From positions 11,207,501-11,271,500 of the forward strand of contig JAKNDB010000068.1 in the NCBI GenBank assembly GCA_024305405.1: a stretch of DNA of 64,000 nt. Direction: 5' to 3'. The translations under genes and the position numbers were made by a program. The stretch is from Dirofilaria immitis (Eukaryota; Nematoda; Chromadorea; Rhabditida; Onchocercidae). Under the pieces are notes generated by a model. That model was given only the letters and a program-made list of their open reading frames with translations, ran no database searches and was not told the DNA's origin. This document shows positions 57,453 to 64,000 of this stretch, piece after piece (position 1 is the first letter of the stretch; each line of letters opens with the position of its first letter).

Positions 57453-60400
57453 TGTTTCATAATAAGAAATCATTGGAAAATCAATAAATATTTCAAGCTA
57501 TTTTTAATTATCATAGAATAAAGGATATATTTTTATTTGCAGTTAAAAATATATATAAGAACAACAAATTTAATTGATTAAAAAATTTGAAAAAAACAAA
57601 AAGAAATGGATTATCAATTTCAAAATTAAAAGGCCAGCAGAAGAATTTTGAATATTTTAATAAAAAGAATTGATATTATGATCTTTAGCATTAAGATATT
57701 AAATATACTAAAAAATTAAGATATTAAAATAGGCTTAAAAGTCGAAAGAGTAATTAATTTTTGGAATGTCTTTTAATTACAAAGAATACCTTAAAGCGTT
57801 TAATAGAATCTTTAGTAATGTTTTGGCAATCGTATAGATCAACTCGTTGTAAGGTACGCACTTGTCTCATATAATCTAGACTAATATCTGTGATTTGTGG
57901 ACAATTATCCAATTCTAACACTTGGATTCGATCTTTTAAATGATAATTCAAACAAAGTTGTCGTAAACCCGCATCGGTGATAAGTTCACAGTGTGAAAGA
58001 CTCTGCAAAATATATATCATGCAAATGATAAGAATTCTAAAAAGAATTAGAATTCATTAAAAATAAAAGAAAAAGTTTACATTAATAGCAAAATGTAATT
58101 AACAAGATATGCAATTAGCATATTGTTATCAGCATTATCATTGCCGTGAAAGTTAATATTATTAAAATTACAAGAACAATTTCCAATTTTCCTTCTAAAA
58201 TAATTATTTTTTAACTTAACATGCTTAAACTACTAGAGAGATTTAAAATACTTCAAGCGCAACATTTTACTAAGAGACAAAGTTTTAAATTTAAACTTCA
58301 TAATAGACATAAAAAATCGTAACATTTTTTAATTAGCGAAAATATGCATACGAAATGCGACATGGATTATAGCAATATTACTACATTAGAATTTTTACAG
58401 GTATTCATATAAAAGTCTATTCTTACTAAATTAAGAAGACATGGGCATCCTTTACTGAAATTATCTAATGTAATATCAGTTAATAACGAGCAATCTTCCA
58501 GGTCCATTCTTTCCAATTCGTGGCAATTTTTGGCCAGAATACCAAAACCATGATCTGTCAAAAGGGAACATCCGGATAATTCGAGATCCCTAAAAGTCTT
58601 ATTTTTCAAATAATTGTAGAGAAAAGAAAATAATTTTTACTCTTCGAAAAAACGAAATGAGAGTAAACAAGAATTTATAAAAGCAAGAAGTTAACCATAT
58701 TAAATCTCTTCCATCTTGTAAATTTAAAATTAAAAAGTTTAAAACTAAAGTTTAGAAATTTAAAATTAATTAAATGATCAAATAATTACAAAACCCAATG
58801 AAAGAACTATAATTCTTTCAAACAAAAGTAAACAAATACTTCGTTTCATTTGTGAAAATTGAAGTAAAATAGCTTACTTTAACCTATGACATCCATTAGC
58901 AAGAGAGATAAGAGCTCTGTCCGTAACTTGAGTGCAAGAAGATAAGCATAAATATTCCAATTGTGAGCAACCAGCTGCGAGATCAGCTACCGTATCATCA
59001 GTGATAAAACATCCAAGTAAATTGACTGTTCGTAGTTCACAGCAAAAATCGCGCATGTCCGCAAAAACATTTTCTGTTAACTGAAAAAAGAAAGCAACCT
59101 AATTACCTTCACCTTAATTATTTATTATCTCTGTATTAGTTCTTCGAATATCTAAAATTTTATTAATTTTCAGTTTTGAAATCGAATTAGAAAGTTCAGT
59201 GAGTTTACGATTGAGAATTTGAATTTTTTATTTTTACTTAAAGAACTTAACCCTCTCCTTCTTCTTTCATCCATATACTAATTTTCTATATTTTCATTAT
59301 TGGAAAATTCATTAACAACTAATTGCCTTGCCAATTATGATGATCATCATTTCGGTCATTTCTCCGTCATTCATATATAAACTCACATTTTATTTTATTT
59401 TGCATGCAAAAATGGGTTCATGAATCGAAAATACATTCATATTTACTAATACAAATCAATTTGAAACATTCATCAATATTCAATTAGATATTCAATATTT
59501 AATTTAATTTAAACTAATAATTTATATTTTTAACCCTTATTTCCTTTCTATACATCCTTACAATTTGATTTTAATTTTAACTTCCTTTTTATATGAAATT
59601 TCCATTTTTAATTTCAAGTACCATATAGAATTATAAAAAGAAAAATATATCAGCCTTTGATTGCTTTTCCATCATAAATAAATTTAATTTGGGAAACTTT
59701 TTTTACTTTCAAAAAATTTTTCCTTCCTTGATGATATATTACATTTCTTTTTTGGAATTTCGAAAAAGCTTCTATAAATTGAATTACTTACTCCTTCGCA
59801 TCCACGACAGATAAGAGTATTCAACTTTGGACAATTTCGCAGTATTGCTTGTACCCCTCGATTTTGTACATTTTCACACCAACTAATATTTAAATGTTCC
59901 AAATTTTTACATCCTTCACTGTAAAATAACATATATATTATATGTAATAATTATTTAAAAAAACTCTTTCTTTTTCTTATCATTTAAAAAAGTTATTTTA
60001 AATTTAACTTGACCTATTTTTTTGTTCTAACTAAAAATCCTTTTCGCTAATTTTTATTGTTTATTTAACGTAAACTGCAAATCCACTTATCACATAAAAA
60101 ATGATTTTTTCAAATTTCATCTTTTATGTTTATGTAAAATTTAATACTATCTACAACATATATACCTTACTGCCCTGAGAGATTTATCGGTTATTACAGT
60201 GCAATTCTCGAGATCCAACCATACTAATCGATGACAATTCCTTCCCAAATATTCACATGTACTGTAAATGATACAGTAACAATTCTTCTAACTTATAAAA
60301 TAATAATTCTTATAATTTCTGGACGAAAAATTATGCTAAACGTCCTTATACAAAAAATTAAATTCTGGACCGAAGTATTTCATAAATTGTCGAATTTTGA

Positions 60401-62449
60401 AGCTTATCGAAACATTTTTTGATATATGCAATAAATTTAAATGAAATCTTTCACTATCATTTTCAATTTCTAAACTTAATAAGATTACTGAAATATTGCA
60501 ATTTCCCTATTCGAATAAATGTTCGTCAGTATTTTTTTTCTATTTAATAATTTTGTAATATATAGATGATTAAGGAAAAAAAAAGAATGAAATATACGAT
60601 GAAAAACAGAAAGTTCGATTGAACTTCCGCATAATGATGGGACTTTTTTTTGGATATTATGAAAATTTGCTACTGCTTATTTATTATTCGCATATTTTCT
60701 TTTTATATAGTAATTGAACTTGAAAATTTTCATTTTTTTTATTTCGAATTCAACAAATGAAAACTTACGAATCGGTAACACGTTTGCATTTGTATAATGA
60801 AAGATGCTCAATATTTGGACATTTTAACGTAAATGAACGTAAAGCATTTTCTTGCACATTTTCACATCCACGTAAGCTTAATTTTTTCAAAAAGCCACCA
60901 CATCTTTTTGCTAAATTTTCCACTACCGGTGCCTGAAATTTGTCATTATTAAAAAGATATAAATTAATTCTTTTTTTTTTGCTTCTAATCAATAATTTTT
61001 ATATTTCTATCGTATGTAAGGAAATGGTTTGCTTACTTGGACTGCTATTTAATGGTTCGAATTAATTGAATTTTGGTGTGAAGCAACTTTTAAATGCTTT
61101 TCCATTTTCACTGTATTGCTCATTTATTTAAATACAGCTAAATGTTTTTCCTTCACTTATTCATTTATCATTATTTGTTAAAGAGTTTTTCGAGAAATGG
61201 AAAAGAAAAAGATCCTTGAAAACTTTCATCATTTTGTTTAGTATCACATTTACTTACTCGGACATTTAATTTAGAATTTCTTAGAAAAGAAAAATGATTT
61301 TAAATTAATTGATTAATACTCAATGATCAATGTTTAAAAAGGATAACAAAATGAATGATTAAAAGTTCTGTTTCAATAATTTATCCTGATTTCTATTTAT
61401 AATTTTATATATACTTCGTTTAAGCATAAATTGGGATATGATTTCAACGAGTGAATAGATATGAGCCAAAATTTTAGATCAAATGATATATACATCAATG
61501 TTTTGGATATATATATGGTGTGGACAACTGAAATTAAACGGTAAATTTATAGTTCTGAAGTCGTGCTTTTACGTGGATGCATGTTACTATGCCTATTTAT
61601 TCAAAACTTGTCGGAGAGTTGAATAATTATTATTGATATTCTAAAATGACTACTTCTTTAATGTACACAAAATTGAAGTAGTAACCTTGATTAAAGTGAT
61701 GGACTCATTATAGCGCACTAACCATTGCAGTAATAATAATAATAGTGATAGTAATTGTGGTGACAGCAACAATAATAATAATAATAATGCAAAGGACAGA
61801 TAATTGATATTGTTTCGATAACTTCTACTTCCTATTATACTTTCTTCTACTATCATTTTCCCTTATTTTATTCGTCTTACTTTTTTAAAATTTTTGAATT
61901 TTAAATCAGAAATAGGGAATGAAATTACAAAATAAAATTTGCTATAATAATAGATAATAATAATAAATAATACAACTATAAACATCAAATAAAAGAAAAG
62001 AATCCGCTTACTTTGATATCTTTTGAAATTGAAAGAGATCAACTTGCTGCCAATTGCTACCATCAAGTGCTAAAAGATTCCAATGACGACATGTTTGGGC
62101 ACATCGACATAATGATGTTATATCCAAAAATGAAAAGATCCTGAAAATAAGCGATAAGTTAGAAAGCAATTGCTTTGACATTCTTTTAGAAATATTTTTA
62201 AAGCAAATTTCTAAGGTTTTTTAAACGTAAAAACTAACAATGACAATCTAAAGAAAAACATTTCTTTTTTTCAACAAATTTTTAAAATAACTTTTTGAAC
62301 AATTCCACAACATTAAATCAAATAAAAGAAAACTAATTAATTAGTGGCAAAAAGAAATATCCATACCTAAGAATGAGTTCTTTTGGTAGAACACGATTGA
62401 TGAGCGGCTGATCGGACTGAGCTGGTAGCAAAGTCGTTATTAAGTACAT
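57264..62449 (-). CDS. FBXL20: F-box and leucine-rich-repeat protein, FBXL2/FBXL20-like
   Basis: Complete gene on minus, nine exons: 62367-62449, 62012-62140, 60769-60932, 60166-60261, 59792-59918, 58878-59080, 58427-58589, 57790-58002 and 57264-57371. Exon 1 starts ATG directly after a TTTTTGTAG acceptor. The F-box follows (VLPKELILRIFSFLDITSLC, then CRHWNLLALDGSNW), binding Skp1 of the SCF ubiquitin ligase. About eleven cysteine-containing LRRs come next (for example LKKLSLRGCENVQENALRSF; LEHLNISWCENVQNRGVQAI; LVWLDLENCTVITDKSLRAV), which select substrate. The tail HAYFAPATPP ends RAICRCCTIL, a CaaX-type box (CTIL) predicting prenylation, as in FBXL2/FBXL20. One A is missing near 62021-62024 (T4 on plus); with it all exons agree in phase and give about 428 residues, against about 436 for human FBXL20. 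Targets are not known from sequence. Confidence 0.95.
57402..57449. repeat. (TA)n run in the last FBXL intron
   Basis: About 23 TA units, in the intron between the last two F-box gene exons. Confidence 0.92.
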
Positions 62450-62460
62450 CTACAAAAATT
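62439..62460 (-). promoter_or_regulatory. Possible trans-splice acceptor at the FBXL start codon
   Basis: On minus, a T-rich acceptor ending in AG lies immediately before ATG (AATTTTTGTAG/ATG, ATG at 62449-62447). In nematodes spliced-leader addition often occurs at such acceptors close to the start codon. A cis-spliced 5' UTR exon would look the same, so the call is tentative. Confidence 0.35.
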
Positions 62461-64000
62461 CAAATCATTCATTCTAAGTGTAGCATTGAATGAATAAAGT
62501 TCAAACAATTTAAATTTAAATTAATCTTTGCATAAATTCAGAAAATTAACAAATTTTTAAAATAAAATTAAAAAATATGCATAAATGAAACTTATTAAAT
62601 TCATTAAGATTAGTTCAGAAGTGTCAAATTTAGCATTCTTTTATAATTAATAAAACTTTTAAATTTAAATATTAAGTCTAAGATTCCTCTTAAATTCTTT
62701 TCCCATTTTTTCTTCTTAAAAAAGCCTAGATAGAAAAGGCTATGGATAGCTAATAATATCACTTATCGCAAAATTTTGAAGGAAAATTATCTTTTTAAGT
62801 GTAACAAATTAACTCAATTTATAATCTGAATCGTAATCATAATAAGATCAAATATTCTCGTAATCATTATTCCATATCTTTTTCTTTCACAGTGATGATA
62901 TCATTTGAATTGATTGTTTAAAAAATGTATTTAAAAATAACATTTGAAGGAATGGACTTCTTTTAAAGATGATTATATTAAGAATTATTTTATGAAATTT
63001 AAAGCTATAGAAAAATGATGGAGAATAGAGCAAAGAATATTGCGAATGACAACAAGTTTCAATAGGCTTTTTCTATCATTGCGATATCATTTAGCTAATA
63101 AAGTTTCAGGATTTAGGCAAGAAAAGGAAGTTCCTAAGGAATATGGATAAAGTGAAGTGACAATTGGCTTCATATGAAATCTAATTTGTTTCTTTTCAAC
63201 TCATAATGACATATCACTGAAGTGAGAGATATAAATAAAATTAAAAAATAAACAGGATTGAAAATCCTTTAAATGATTATATGCTTGAATTTTTGGCAAT
63301 ATAAAAGGAATCGTTTTTTTAATTCTCGTATTTTTGGAAACGGATTTTTCAACCGTATATACAATAATAGTTTTCATTATATTTTAAATTTGTAAAGAAT
63401 CAATTTCAGTTAGCATTTCAGTATTCTAGGAATAAAAAAAAATTGATAATTTGATATTTTTATCATTTCTAGTTTTCAATCAATCTTAGTAATCATTTAT
63501 ATGATAGAGTCTTGAAGTTTTTATTAAAATCTATTTCCTAATTTACTGAGATAATAAAATTTGTTAATTTTCACTTTTTGATATTTTAAAATTGAAAAGA
63601 TATCAAATAAATGTCAGCATGAAAATCCATTATCAATAAATATAATATATATTATATAAATAATGATAGTGAAATTTCTCAGTAAATCATTATGAAAGAA
63701 GAGAAAGAGGAAAAAGAAGAAGAAGAAGGAACAAGAAAAAGAAAGGAGTGATAAAATTTTGTTAGTTACATTTAACGTTGTCAATCAAACATACGCAAAG
63801 TTTTGCAACCTTATTAAAACTCTAAATGAGAATCTTTGCTTCTCTTTTTCCCATATTTCAAAAAGTCTTTAATTATAAAATCCGATAAAATGCTTGTAAA
63901 TTATATGTCAAATAAATAACATTGTAATCCATCTAATGCTATTACAAATTTTGCAATGCTATTATAATTAATATTATATTTTTAATCTAAAAGATAATCA
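62450..64000. other. Upstream flank of the F-box gene
   Basis: AT-rich DNA that should include the promoter of the minus-strand F-box gene. A purine-rich GAA/GGAA tract lies at about 63695-63750. I could not recognise further exons or a core promoter. Confidence 0.45.

Noticed and set aside
61650..62066. Minus frames in the F-box gene's second intron
   Set aside because: Leu-rich product of a TTA/TTG triplet repeat region and an intronic extension of the 62012-62140 exon; not conserved FBXL sequence.

Overview
The window is animal nuclear DNA, by eye at least three-quarters A+T, with short exons (about 35-250 bp), short AT introns and TTTTCAG-type acceptors. Gene content (TRPC channel, F-box/LRR protein, AN1 zinc-finger protein, a small Cys-rich membrane protein of nematode style) and at least two decayed fragments of Wolbachia-like genes (maf, pepA) point to a nematode, most likely a filarial worm (Onchocercidae) carrying nuclear copies of Wolbachia DNA. 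The species cannot be told from this window. No rRNA, tRNA or CRISPR array was seen.

Layout. 1-2000: microsatellite-rich intergenic DNA. About 2000-9305 (+): a probable transcription factor with a CENP-B/Psq-like helix-turn-helix and C2H2-type fingers. 9306-23180: gene-poor, holding a maf fragment (11394-11770, -), a pepA fragment with a duplicated start (22096-22516, +) and an unidentified open frame beside it (21795-21980, -). About 23182-25860 (+): the 3' part of an unidentified helical protein. 25861-32917: intergenic or intronic, with a long (TG)n tract. 32918-42211 (+): a TRPC-type cation channel in 21 visible exons. 42911-45778 (-): a divergent phospholipid scramblase, convergent with the channel. 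46095-46601 (-): an unknown 168-codon frame whose 5' end overlaps exon 1 of the ZFAND2/AIP-1-like gene (46572-48399, +). 50096-50777 (+): a small single-pass membrane protein. 52050-52807 (+): a small coiled-coil protein. 57264-62449 (-): a complete FBXL2/20-like F-box protein.

A pattern runs through the window. In nearly every recognisable gene, reading frame and splice phase are restored if a single base is missing from the given sequence, often in a short homopolymer. In the channel, two such single-base gaps make 21 exons agree exactly in phase. This looks more like homopolymer undercalling in a draft assembly than independent pseudogenisation, so gene models here must be built across these sites.

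The genes do not form an operon or a pathway. Two neighbours are membrane or calcium related (TRPC channel, scramblase) and two are protein-turnover related (ZFAND2-like, FBXL20-like), but this is probably chance. The two bacterial fragments, and the divergent scramblase with a degraded calcium-binding loop, are the most interesting content.
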